Positions 17,301 through 26,600 of a stretch of DNA of 64,000 nt are shown piece by piece. Under the pieces are notes generated by a model, which had not been told where the DNA came from, did no database searches, and saw only the letters and a list, made by a program, of their open reading frames with translations. Source of the DNA: Arcicella rosea (GTDB taxonomy: Bacteria > Bacteroidota > Bacteroidia > Cytophagales > Spirosomataceae); assembly GCF_014204325.1 (NCBI RefSeq), contig NZ_JACHKT010000012.1:1-64000 (forward strand). The letters are read 5' to 3'. Position numbers and translations under genes: made by a program. Each line of letters starts with the position of its first letter. Within the stretch, counting starts at the first letter, position 1.

Positions 17301-17827
17301 TCAAAACCACCCACTTGACTTACGTAAATATCTAATTTTCCATCTTGGTTTATATCCACTATCGAAACTCCATTCGACCAGCCTTTTTCTCCTTTGAAAT
17401 TTGACTTTTCAGTAATGTCCTCAAACTTCATTCCTCCACGGTTAAGGTAGATTTTATTATCTTTCAGATTAGCAGTAAAACACAAATCAACCAATCCGTC
17501 ATTATTAAAATCGCCCGCACCAACGCCTCCGCCATTATAAAAATACATATAAGTAAAGATGTTTAAATCTTTGGTTGGCGTTAGGTCATTTGAAAAATCA
17601 ATGCCAGTTTTTTCAGCATCTAATAATTCAAAAGTGTAGGGTTGTTTGGTTTTGCAGGAAACTAAGAAGAGAAAGAGGAGGAAGATTAAATACCTCACCC
17701 CCCACCCCCCTCTCCTGTTGAGAGGGGGAGTCTTAAAAGTGAATGAATCTCCCCTCTCAACAGGAGAGGGCGACCGCCGCTGCGGGTTGGGGGTGAGGTT
17801 AATTCTATTATCGTTTTTTCTCATCAT
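14393..17827 (-). CDS. FG-GAP/ASPIC lipoprotein with repeat-altered signal region
   Basis: Very large secreted lipoprotein (1144 residues from the ATG at 17827) of the CRTAC1-like group: many FG-GAP/VCBS calcium-binding propeller repeats (GDFNNDGLVDLCF, DFDGDGDLDILAG, VDINQDGKLDIYV) and a central ASPIC/UnbV domain (IGAKVLVFKKGRE to IDSTYLIWPDRTFQKL, about 560-620). Lipobox LVSC places Cys58. Residues about 10-45 are encoded by a 106-base palindromic element (17693-17798), giving a Pro/Arg-rich stretch before the hydrophobic core. A GTG at 17698, at the element's inner edge, would instead give a normal lipoprotein signal peptide and a 1101-residue protein; this is the more likely working start. 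Paralogue of the next gene upstream in the same locus. Confidence 0.9.
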   Translation of the reverse strand: MMRKNDNRINLTPNPQRRSPSPVERGDSFTFKTPPLNRRGGWGVRYLIFLLFLFLVSCKTKQPYTFELLDAEKTGIDFSNDLTPTKDLNIFTYMYFYNGGGVGAGDFNNDGLVDLCFTANLKDNKIYLNRGGMKFEDITEKSNFKGEKGWSNGVSIVDINQDGKLDIYVSQVGGFETLQGHNLLFVCKEITKDGIPVYEEKSKEYGLDLVGFGTQAAFFDYDLDGDLDMFQLNHSVHQNGTFGVRSTFQGTFHPLAGDKFFRNDDGKFIEIAELTGIKRDALGYGLGVGVGDVNFDGYPDMYIGNDFHENDYLYINQKNGTFLERIEKSMMHTSQFSMGIDVADINNDIYPEIMSLDMLPFDREILKRSEGEDSYNIFQYKLSYGYNYQFARNNLQLNNGDGTFSEMAMFAGVHATDWSWSPLFFDFENDGRKDLFISNGIPKRMNDIDYISFVSAEDIQMKLERKEMDESDISLVDKLPEIKIPNKFFQNKSDLRFEDKEKSIENNQNSYSNGALYADLDNDGDLDIITNNINQKAFIYENKANEYAPENAFLRLYLKGSEKNLNAIGAKVLVFKKGRETISYEKFPVKAFQASMEIPMNIGLGNKADIDSTYLIWPDRTFQKLNLQSGSDSVTITYRKNLPEFDYEHFKQKPAKTPLLADIAKDLNLDVKHQENEFNEFEREALIPHKMSAEGPALAVADINHDGLEDVFLGSSKTSMPHLFLQKSNGKFIESKQTVFKQDSIYEEVDAKWVDVNNDTHLDLTVAEGGNEYFGKSNYLTPRVYLNDGKGNLSLKVDAIPKIFLSASAIEIIDINQDGKIDLLITARSLPYSYGKIPDSYLLQNDGTGKFTDVTDKYAKELRNIGLVKNAVVQDLDKDGDQDILLALEWDGICEMENQQGKFIKKMLTKEKGWWNFAMPYDFDGDGDLDILAGNLGQNSRIKASETEPVRMYVSDFDKNGTTDQVLSYYLGGTEVMFANKAETQKQFPFTKKKFLLAKDFAKATIADIVGESELSAAKVFEANYFDNAILVNDGKGNFTVQSLPSKAQYAPYYAAEIIDANGDKLPDIIMFGNFYDCNIQMGRYDANYGTILINKGNCQFEVEKLNGISVKGQVKRIRNIKVGKEILMILARNNDKLMVLRRK
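17693..17798. repeat. GC-rich palindromic element inside a signal-peptide region
   Basis: 106-base element bounded by perfect ten-base terminal inverted repeats CCTCACCCCC (17693-17702) and GGGGGTGAGG (17789-17798). Inside are two hairpins (CCCTCTC-loop-GAGAGGG) that are also complements of each other. GC content is far above that of the surroundings. Elements with CCTCACCCCC ends are common interspersed repeats in Bacteroidota and some other phyla, from general knowledge. It carries no coding capacity of its own and sits within the 5' coding region of the FG-GAP lipoprotein gene, which reads through in frame. Confidence 0.85.
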
Positions 17828-17850
17828 TTCTATATTTAAAAATGTAGCAA

Positions 17851-20800
17851 CTATTTGAATTGAAACAATTTAGGCACTTCATTATTCAACAATGTCAAGA
17901 AATTTACTTTTCCTTGAATCTTGATTGGACTGATTTGCTTTACTTCTCCGTTCATTACAAAACCGCTTTCTTGGTTTGTTAATACTTTGAATTGAGCTTT
18001 GCCTTTGTTCAATAAAACATTACCACGACTGGCATCAATCATGCCCAATTGCGGAATGAAACCTGTATAATTTCCGCCAACAATAATGTCTTTCAATCCG
18101 TCATTGTTGATGTCAAAACATTCAATCGCATTGATACACGAAGTTTGAACGCCTTCTGGTAAATCAACTAAAGTAAAGTTCCCTTTTCCATCGTTGATTG
18201 CCACCGAAGATTTACAAGTTTTTACTGTTTTCACCAATGCACCTTCTAAAACATTATCGGGGAACAAGTCTTCAATGGTTTTCTTTGCATATTCTGAGTG
18301 CTTCAAAATCTGCTTTTTCAAGGCTGGAAATTGTTCTGCCATTTCTCTTTTCAAGAAAACAGGTTTGTCTTTTCCTTCAATACTCTTGGTCATGATTTTA
18401 TCAAGAGAACCATTATTATCAAAATCTTTTACCCAAATTTTCAAAGGTGCATCCATTGAAGCTTTCAGTGTAAAGTTTTCGCCCATGTTTCCTAAAATCA
18501 AATCATTATCTCCGTCGTTATCAATGTCGGTTACTTTCAATGCTCCCCAGAAACCTGTAAATTCTTCTAAACCAGTTTTTAGTTTTTCTAATTTTTTCCC
18601 TTTTACCGTAAAAATCACAGGCGACATCCAATCTCCAACAACAATTAATTCTTTCTTTTTATCGCCATTCACATCTTCCCAATAAGCATCACGAATCATT
18701 CCTAATTCGGTCAATTCTGGATTTACTTGTTGGGCAATGTCTTTAAATTCTCCTTTTCCATTATTTTCATAAAAGTAACTTGGCGGATTTTTTCCGTACT
18801 CCATCGCATAACTTCTACTTCCTACGAATAAGTCTAAATCACCGTCATTGTCATAATCAAAAGGAGCAATTACAGCAGTATTTGTTCCATTTTGTGGAAT
18901 TGCTCTCGAATTGAAAGTAAAATTGCCTTTTCCATCATTCAAATAGAGTTTGTCTATCAAATCTCTTTCGCCAAAACGTACTTCATTACCTCCGCTTCCA
19001 ACGTACAAATCCAAGTCCCCATCTTTGTCAGCATCAAAAAAAAGTACAGCTGTTTCTTCAAAATAGGAGAAGGTTTTAAACACTTCCTGAGCAGATTTTT
19101 TAAAACCTGAACCTGTTTGTAAGTACAATTGTCCTGCTTGGTCTTTCGCTCCTGCAATATAAACATCTTCCAATCCATCACCATTTACATCGCCAATAGC
19201 CGCTTTTGGCCCTTCTTTTGACAACAAAGCTGGAAGGTTTTTTTCTTGATAAAAATCAACATACTCGTCTTCTTGATGTTTATCAAAAATGGTATTAACC
19301 GCTTCAAAATAGCTTTTTGTGTTAATACTCTTTGCTTTTGTTTTTACGACTTGAGCATCTTTAATTGAACAAGTAAGTAATTGGTCAGCCTTTGGATTTT
19401 TAATGATACTTTCTCGCAAATCAGCCCAAGTGATTTTGATAGAATCAATTCTAGTAACTTTTCCTAAACCAAAAGTTAAATTATATTCTGTACTTGACTG
19501 AAAACCTCTTGAAGGAATTACCGAACGAGTTTGTATTTCGCCATTGGCGTAAAGATCGGCTTTTGCTCCTACGGCAAATAAGTTTTTACCTTCTCCTTTC
19601 AAACTCAATTTGATAAAATGGTTTTTCTCCTCTTTTTTGTCAGCATTATTTTTATAGACAAAACATGGCATATTTACATTATTCACCAATAAGTCTAAGT
19701 CACCGTCATTATCCAAATCGGCATACATTGCTCCGTTTGAAAACGAAGGAGTTGCCAAACCAAATTCTTCTCCTTTTTCTTCAAACTTCAAGGTTTTGCT
19801 ATTGTGAAAAAAGTAGTTCGGAATTGGTACAGAAGGCATTTTCCCAATAATGGTATTGATATTTTCCTTCACGCCAGTCGCTTGCATTCCTTGAATGAGT
19901 TCGTTGGCAAAGAAATCAATAAAATCTTGGTCGATTACATCATTGTAAATTCCGTTGCAGACATAAATATCGTTGTAGCCATCATTATCAGCATCAAACA
20001 TTAACGCACCCCAACTCCAGTCGCTTCCTGCCACGCCACTATAATTGGCGATTTCGCTAAAAGTACCATCTTGATTATTGAGTTGAAGACTATTTTGCTG
20101 AAACTGATTATAAAAACCACGGTCTTTTTTCAGTTTAAAAACATAATGATTGTCGAATGACGAAGTAGTTTTTAGACGGTACTCATCACGAGGAAGCATA
20201 TCGGTTGTGATGATTTCTTGGAAACCGTCGTTATTCACATCAGCCATATCTGCCCCCATCGAAGCCAAACTGATGTGTTTCATGCGTTGCTCAATTTCTT
20301 CTTTGAATGTACCGTTTTTCTGATTGATGTAGAGGTAATCTTTCTCATAGAAATCGTTTGAAACATAAATGTCTGGATAATTATCGTTGTTGGCATCACC
20401 AATCGTTACGCCCAAACCAAAGCCAATTAGGCTGCTATAAATTCCAGTATCTTTTGAAACATCGTGGAAATGTCCATCGTCATTTCGCATCAATTTATCA
20501 CCGCCACCTTTCAAGAAATCTTTCACTGGCCAATCTTCTGCACGCATATCACGGTTATTGGCATAGTTCAAAGTATTGACAGGAATAAAGCTATTGTTTA
20601 GAATATAACAATCCAAATCGCCATCTAAATCATAGTCAAAAAAAGCGGCATGAGTAGTGTAACCGCCTTCGTCTAAGCCATACTTAGCCGCAGATTCTGT
20701 AAAAGTGAGATTGCCATTATTGATAAAAAGTGCGTTTTTTTGCTTTTTCGTAAATTTCCGAAGACCAGCATTACACACATAAATATCCAACAAACCATCG

Positions 20801-21168
20801 TTGTTGATGTCCACCATTACTACTCCAGTATTCCATTTATCGGCTTCTTGAATACCTGCTTTTGCTGAAATATCTTCAAATTTGAAATTACCTTTGTTCA
20901 AATAAAGTTTGTTACTTCCCATGTTTGAAGTAAAAAACACATCGGGCAAACCATCATTATTGATGTCGCCAACGGCTACGCCACCGCCATTATAAAAGTT
21001 TCGGTAATTGAAAATATTGAACTCTTCAGTATTTTCAATTTTATTATTGAACAAAATCCCAGTATCTTCTTCCTTCATTAATTCAAACAAAGTATTTTTT
21101 CCTTTGTCAGAACAGCCAAAACATAATGCTACAACAGCGAAGAAAGCTATATTTTTTAACATTTTCAT
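17851..21168 (-). CDS. FG-GAP/ASPIC lipoprotein
   Basis: 1105-residue lipoprotein (lipobox FGC, Cys19) homologous along its length to the adjacent 14393-17827 product. FG-GAP/VCBS repeats with calcium-type DxNxDG motifs run from about residue 60 (VAVGDINNDGLPDVFF, DADNDGYNDIYVCNG, DYDLDGDLDCYILNN). An ASPIC/UnbV domain lies at about 555-620 (LFAVGAKADLYANGE to IDSIKITWADLRESI). Such proteins typically accompany SusC/SusD pairs in Bacteroidota and are thought to sit on the cell surface as binding scaffolds; their substrate is not established. Start at the ATG at 21168 gives a canonical signal peptide. Likely co-transcribed with the downstream paralogue (23-base gap from ATG 17827). Confidence 0.92.
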   Translation of the reverse strand: MKMLKNIAFFAVVALCFGCSDKGKNTLFELMKEEDTGILFNNKIENTEEFNIFNYRNFYNGGGVAVGDINNDGLPDVFFTSNMGSNKLYLNKGNFKFEDISAKAGIQEADKWNTGVVMVDINNDGLLDIYVCNAGLRKFTKKQKNALFINNGNLTFTESAAKYGLDEGGYTTHAAFFDYDLDGDLDCYILNNSFIPVNTLNYANNRDMRAEDWPVKDFLKGGGDKLMRNDDGHFHDVSKDTGIYSSLIGFGLGVTIGDANNDNYPDIYVSNDFYEKDYLYINQKNGTFKEEIEQRMKHISLASMGADMADVNNDGFQEIITTDMLPRDEYRLKTTSSFDNHYVFKLKKDRGFYNQFQQNSLQLNNQDGTFSEIANYSGVAGSDWSWGALMFDADNDGYNDIYVCNGIYNDVIDQDFIDFFANELIQGMQATGVKENINTIIGKMPSVPIPNYFFHNSKTLKFEEKGEEFGLATPSFSNGAMYADLDNDGDLDLLVNNVNMPCFVYKNNADKKEEKNHFIKLSLKGEGKNLFAVGAKADLYANGEIQTRSVIPSRGFQSSTEYNLTFGLGKVTRIDSIKITWADLRESIIKNPKADQLLTCSIKDAQVVKTKAKSINTKSYFEAVNTIFDKHQEDEYVDFYQEKNLPALLSKEGPKAAIGDVNGDGLEDVYIAGAKDQAGQLYLQTGSGFKKSAQEVFKTFSYFEETAVLFFDADKDGDLDLYVGSGGNEVRFGERDLIDKLYLNDGKGNFTFNSRAIPQNGTNTAVIAPFDYDNDGDLDLFVGSRSYAMEYGKNPPSYFYENNGKGEFKDIAQQVNPELTELGMIRDAYWEDVNGDKKKELIVVGDWMSPVIFTVKGKKLEKLKTGLEEFTGFWGALKVTDIDNDGDNDLILGNMGENFTLKASMDAPLKIWVKDFDNNGSLDKIMTKSIEGKDKPVFLKREMAEQFPALKKQILKHSEYAKKTIEDLFPDNVLEGALVKTVKTCKSSVAINDGKGNFTLVDLPEGVQTSCINAIECFDINNDGLKDIIVGGNYTGFIPQLGMIDASRGNVLLNKGKAQFKVLTNQESGFVMNGEVKQISPIKIQGKVNFLTLLNNEVPKLFQFK

Positions 21169-21212
21169 TGATTAAAATATTTGAATAAGTCTTTTTAGAA
21201 AGAACTTAAAAA

Positions 21213-21395
21213 CTATAATTTGAATAAGCAATTTAAATCACTCGTATGGTAATCATCCGAAATCCAAAAAGTTTTTTGTGAAAGAGAGACATTTAATTTG
21301 AGGCGATTATCAGGTGATTTTACCTCGATTAATGTTTGTGCAAAGCCTACAAAAGAGGCATAAAGCAGCATCAGAAATGTGCCTAAATACTTCAT
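21213..21395 (-). pseudogene. Truncated GH97-like N-terminus
   Basis: 60-residue ORF with a normal signal peptide (MKYLGTFLMLLYASFVGFAQ) followed by IEVKSPDNRLKLNVSLSQ, which resembles the first strands of glycoside hydrolase family 97 proteins. After about residue 42 the resemblance ends and a stop follows at 21213. Full GH97 enzymes have about 650 residues, so this would be a remnant. It sits between a lipoprotein and the FG-GAP gene in a Sus-type locus, a sensible place for a former glycosidase. The match is short, so another secreted family cannot be excluded, nor a genuine small secreted protein. Confidence 0.4.
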
Positions 21396-21440
21396 TGAAT
21401 TAAATTTTTGATGGATAAAAATGGTTAATACAAATGTATT

Positions 21441-22019
21441 TTAAAAGATAGACTTTCCATCAACAAAATTCTGAATTAATAATTTAGGTTTTTTGTAGAT
21501 GATGGAACCTTTAAATTCTTTCCATTTTGTAGCGTCTTGTTGTTCGTGATACTTTGCAATCGTTCCTCTTAGATTAATTATACACTTTTCATTATTTAAT
21601 TGTGTTATGGTAATTTCTCCGCTAGTCATTAAATACCCAATGCCAATTCTAAGTTTCTTATCTTTTATTTTCCCTACCATTGCACTTGAAGCTATTGGGT
21701 TTTCTGCGAATACTTGTTTCACTATCGGCATATCTTTACTCCATTTTTCAGTAATAAAAGAAACGACCAAGTTTCCTTCATACTGATCTGAAATATTTAA
21801 GCGAAACGAAGTTGGAAATATTTCTATATCACCAGTAAAAACACTTTCTGATTGATAAAATAAGGTATCTTGAATGGTTATAATAGCTTTAGCTTGACCA
21901 TCTTTTAACTTACTTAATATCATTTCTGTATTCTCAGAAGAACTTGAACAAGAACTAAGTAAGAAAATACTATAAAAAAATATTATAAAAATGGATGCAG
22001 TATTATTTTTCAAATTCAT
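21441..22019 (-). CDS. Lipoprotein of unknown function
   Basis: 192-residue lipoprotein from the ATG at 22019, preferred over a longer frame because it opens directly into the signal peptide (MNLKNNTASIFIIFFYSIFL) and lipobox LSSC. The mature protein has alternating beta strands (AKAIITIQDTLFYQSESVF, GEITITQLNNEKCIINLRG) and a conserved-looking WKEFKGSI near the C terminus; no family is recognised. It lies after the susD terminator palindrome, so it may be expressed separately from susCD. Function unknown. Confidence 0.7.
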   Translation of the reverse strand: MNLKNNTASIFIIFFYSIFLLSSCSSSSENTEMILSKLKDGQAKAIITIQDTLFYQSESVFTGDIEIFPTSFRLNISDQYEGNLVVSFITEKWSKDMPIVKQVFAENPIASSAMVGKIKDKKLRIGIGYLMTSGEITITQLNNEKCIINLRGTIAKYHEQQDATKWKEFKGSIIYKKPKLLIQNFVDGKSIF

Positions 22020-22043
22020 AATTGTCAATATTATAGCTCCTTC

Positions 22044-22085
22044 ATAAATCAAAAATGCTCGAAAATTCGAGCATTTTTGATTTAT
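22044..22085 (-). terminator. 42-base perfect palindrome after susD
   Basis: Perfect 20-base arms (22044-22063 and 22066-22085) around a 2-base centre, core CAAAAATGCTCGAA. It starts 16 bases after the SusD stop at 22101 and has T-rich flanks on both strands, so it should work as a terminator of the susCD transcript; some readthrough to the downstream locus genes is possible. Confidence 0.75.
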
Positions 22086-22100
22086 AAAAAAAATTATTGA

Positions 22101-23594
22101 TTAATATCCTGTATTTTGCTTCAAATTCGGGTTTGATACAATTGCAGAAGAAGGAATCGGGAACAAAACAAGATTTGCATCTTTTTTATCAGCCCCATTT
22201 CCAGTTAAGAATTTACCAAAACGCACTTCATAAGTTCTTGCTCCGCCTTCCCAGTAAGTTTCACGACCGATTTCGTCGAACAAAGATTGGTCTGTTAATG
22301 AAGCAATAGCACTTGCACCACGAGCAACTCTTAATTGGTTGATAAGTAATAAGGCTCCAGCAGCATTTCCACTTCTGTAAAGTGCTTCAGCTTTCGCTAA
22401 AAATACTTCTGCATAACGCATTAATATATATTTCCCTGCATCAGATGGGTGATATTTAATAACACGAATACCTTTGTCTGTTGCTGCTCCTGCTAAAGGT
22501 ACATCACGAGTAAATGAAAGAACTTTCAAAGTACGAGTATCAATCAGAGGTTTACCATTGTCATCTATTTGTGTTCCAATCAAGAAACCACGACCGATAC
22601 CTGAAAATTCTTTTCCATTACCTTTAGCAGGTTCTCCAATACGTTGGTCATTTTTATCAAATTTATCATAAAAGTCAGCTAAAGTGGTAAAACCATTCCA
22701 ACCTGATGGATTTTGACCATAGTGAAGTGTCATAAACCAACGGTTTTGTGGAGTACCTTCCAAACTCACAAAAATGACTTCTGTTGAAGCAGCAGTAGAA
22801 AAGTTTTTGAAATAACTACTTTCAAGAGAAAAACCAGAAGCAGTAACAGCATCACTATATTTTACTACTAAATCCATATCAGCTTTATCAAAAGTATATG
22901 GACCTTCAGGTTTTGATGACTTATAAACTGCTTTGTTCAAGAATAATCTTGCCAAAAGTGCATTTGCAGAAGCTTTCGATGCTGCTCCATTAGAAGCCGA
23001 AGGTTTAACTTCAGCCAAGGCTGGAAGAGCCTCTTGTAAATCTTTAACAATAAAATCAAAAGCTTCAGAACGAGTCATTACTTTCGGGTTATCATCAACA
23101 CCTTGAGTTACCTCACGAAAAGGTACTTGACCAAATAAGTCCATTACATGATACATATTAAATGCACGTAAAAACTTAGCTTGAGCCATTTGTGAAGCTG
23201 ATGGATTTGAAGCAATAATCTCAGTTGCTTTATAAACACGTTGGTTCAAATTATTCCAAGCATCTCTTACATAAGTATGAGATGCATCCCAAGTATGAGC
23301 ATCAAGCGTACGCCAAACACCATTATCACCCCAGTCAACGCCACGTGTTGGAGGAATCATCTCGGCAGAAGTATGCTGACCTAAGGCATAAATACCTGCT
23401 TGATCAGTATAGGTTCCTAAATCTTTATATGCAGATGCCAACATTTCGGTTGGATCACCTGGCGTAAAAACACTTCCACCAGTTGAAACACGGACAATTG
23501 AATCCTTTTCTGTAACAACTAAATCAGTACATGAAGAAAGTGAGATAATACTCGCTCCTGTCATTAATATTTTGAATATATGATTTCTTTTCAT
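22101..23594 (-). CDS. SusD/RagB-family surface lipoprotein
   Basis: 497-residue lipoprotein (lipobox SSC, Cys22) that forms the substrate-binding lid of a SusC transporter at the outer membrane. SusD hallmarks: an N-terminal ASAYKDLGTYT segment, the TPR-rich part (AKFLRAFNMYHVMDLFGQVP, ASANALLARLFLNKAVY), and a C-terminal end with MRYAEVFLAKAEALYRSG and ETYWEGGARTYEVRFGKFL. The partner SusC ends 27 bases upstream. Substrate unknown; the TPR scaffold and placement make the family call secure. Confidence 0.96.
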   Translation of the reverse strand: MKRNHIFKILMTGASIISLSSCTDLVVTEKDSIVRVSTGGSVFTPGDPTEMLASAYKDLGTYTDQAGIYALGQHTSAEMIPPTRGVDWGDNGVWRTLDAHTWDASHTYVRDAWNNLNQRVYKATEIIASNPSASQMAQAKFLRAFNMYHVMDLFGQVPFREVTQGVDDNPKVMTRSEAFDFIVKDLQEALPALAEVKPSASNGAASKASANALLARLFLNKAVYKSSKPEGPYTFDKADMDLVVKYSDAVTASGFSLESSYFKNFSTAASTEVIFVSLEGTPQNRWFMTLHYGQNPSGWNGFTTLADFYDKFDKNDQRIGEPAKGNGKEFSGIGRGFLIGTQIDDNGKPLIDTRTLKVLSFTRDVPLAGAATDKGIRVIKYHPSDAGKYILMRYAEVFLAKAEALYRSGNAAGALLLINQLRVARGASAIASLTDQSLFDEIGRETYWEGGARTYEVRFGKFLTGNGADKKDANLVLFPIPSSAIVSNPNLKQNTGY

Positions 23595-23621
23595 CTTTGA
23601 ATACTAGATTATTTTTTGAAA

Positions 23622-26600
23622 TTAGAATGAAATATTTGCACCGATTGTCCAAGTTCTAGCTCTTGGATAAGCTGTGTAATCAATACCGAATGATGGAATA
23701 CCATTCAATGATTTATTTGTACTAACTTCTGGATCTTGTCCACTGTAATTCGTAAAAGTTAACAAGTTTTGTCCTGTTACGAAAATTCTCAAATTTGAAA
23801 TAACTTTACTTTCAGTTTTAACTTTGTAACCTAAACTAAGGTTTTGTAAACGAACAAAGTCACCTTTTTCTAAGAAACGAGTTGAAACGTCAGGGGCATT
23901 TAAAGCACCTTCACCATTTCCAATTACATTCTTAACAACATTTCGACCATTTGCGAAAGATCCTTGAGTAAAGAAAGCATTCGCAGTATTTGAATAAATA
24001 TAATTTCCAAATACACCATTGAAGAATACGCTCAAATCAAAGTTTTTGTACTTGAAATTATTCGTCAAACCACCCGTTACTTTAGGAAGGGGACTCTTTC
24101 CGTCTAAGAATTTTTGAACATCACCATCTGGATAGATTGAATTTCCAGCTGCATCAAACCCTCCAAATTGACGAAGGAAGAAAGCAAACAAAGGTTGACC
24201 TTCAGCGATACGTTGAGCAAAAGCACCAGATAAACCTTGCCCATTGATTTCACCAGTATCATAAGTACCTTTTAAGTTTTTAACCAAGTTGTTGTTGTAA
24301 GCAACATTGAATAAAACTTCCCAACTAAAATCTTTTGCATCAACAGCTGTTCCGTTTAATGATAACTCAATACCTTGGTTTTGAATATCGGTATCCAAGT
24401 TTTTCCAAACGAAAGGAGTTGGTGCTGGCTGAGCAGAAACAACGTTAAATAATAAATCTTTAGTATTCTTTTGATAAATGTCAATACTACCAGAAAGTCT
24501 GCTTTTCAAGATAGCAAAGTCTAAACCAATATTCACAGAAGTAGTTGTTTCCCATTTCAAGTTAGGATTGTTAAACGCTACAGCATTTAGACCACCACCT
24601 TCTATATTAGTAGCACTCTGGTTAATAGACCATCCGTCGTATCTATCTCTACGATCATAAAGATTATGAGGAATTTCTTGGTTACCAGTTACACCATAGC
24701 CTACTCTGAGAGCTAAATCAGAAAAGACCTCTCTTGGAACAAACGATTCTTCAAACAACTTCCATTTAAATGCAAATGAAGGGAAATATCCATACTTATT
24801 GTTACCTCCAAATTTAGAAGAACCATCAACACGAAGTGTTCCAGTAAACAAGTATTTGTTTGCAAATGCCAAGTTTACACGTCCAAAATATGATTGTAAC
24901 TCATCTTTTGCTGAATTCGAGTTTTGAATTAAAGACCCTTTACCAGCAGAATTATCTGCAGAACCTAGGTTATTAATCATCAAATCTAAATCAGATGTAC
25001 GGAAATTACTTGCTGTAATTTGCTTGCTATATCTATCAAAACTTTGATATGAATAACCTAGTAAACCTGTAAATGAAAGATTTTTAAATTCTTTCTCATA
25101 CGTGAAGTAGTTTTCCCATAGTTTATTATCTGTTTCAATATCTCTTACATATGCACGACCTAAACCACCTACACCTTCAATTATTAAGTCTTTAGAATAA
25201 GCAGATTTTCTACTCGAAAATGATTTATCAAAACCTAAAACCGTTTTAAATTTCAACCCTTTAAATAGTTGTAATTCAGCATTGATATTACCTAAAGCAC
25301 GTAAAGTATTTGTATTATCTTTAGATAAATTCAAAAATGCTACTGGGTTTGGCTCAGTGATACCAGGCTGATTGTACTTACCATCTGCACCATATACCGC
25401 TAAAGTAGGATTTGATTTTAAAACACCTGCCAATAAGTCCCCAGTAAAACCTGAGTTCTCAGAAACTGGTACACCAACATCTTGTGTACTTGCAAAATTT
25501 AAGTTTGAACCAATCGTCAATTTATCGTTGATAAACTTCTTCGCTCCATTAAAACCAACACTGTATCTATCCATTTTAGATTTTTGGATGATTCCTTCTT
25601 GGCTCATATATCCTAAAGAAAAGCGGTAACTTCCTGATTGGTCACCTCCACCGTAAGAAAAATTATGTTGGTCGGTTTTAGCAGTTCTAAAAATTTCATT
25701 TTGCCAATCTGTAGCCCCTTTTTGATTTTGTCCTCCTGCAGCTATATATTCAGCGGTACTTAAAAGGTCGTATCTTTTCGTAATTTTACTAATACCGTGA
25801 TTATAACTATAATCTAAAGTTCCTTTTCCTTTTCCTTTTTTAGTTGTAATCAACACAACACCATTAGCACCACGTGAACCATAAATTGCAGTAGCTGAAG
25901 CATCTTTCAGAATGTCAATACTTGCAATATCATCTGGGTTCATGAAGTTAAGTGGATTTTTTGCTGGCTGACGTCCAACACCACTTGATTCACCATCACC
26001 AGAAGTATTATCACCACTTAGAGGCACACCGTCAATTACAAATAAAGGGTTGTTTCCACCACGAACAGAAGATGTACCTCTGATACGAACATTTATACCA
26101 CCGCCAGGTTCACCACTAGCTTGAGTAATTTGAACACCCGCTACACGACCTTGCATTAATTGCTCTGGCGAAGTCACAACACCTTTGTTGAAATCCTTTG
26201 CACCGATTGCACTTACAGATCCAGTAACATCTTTCTTTTTGACGGTACCATAACCTATTACAACTACTTCATCAAGTGCTTTCATTTCAGAAATCAGTGC
26301 AACGTTGACTACTGAGCGACTACCTACCGCAATTTCTTGCTTAGTAAAACCAACAAATGTAAAGACTAAAGTAGCATTACTTGGTACACTAATTTTATAA
26401 GTACCGTTAACATCAGTTTGAGTACCTCTATTAGTACCTTTTACTGCAACTGATACGCCTGGTAATCCTGAAGCATCTCCTGATTCAGTTACTTTACCCG
26501 TAACAGTTCTATCTTGAGCATTGATGCCCATAGATACAAACATTGCAACAGCCATCATAACTACTTTTACTAGTGAGTTAGATGCTGCACCTTGTCGCAC

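Noticed and set aside
17646-17858. Plus-strand 70-codon frame across the palindromic element
   Set aside because: It is the complement of the lipoprotein gene and of a palindrome, with no start signal or domain.
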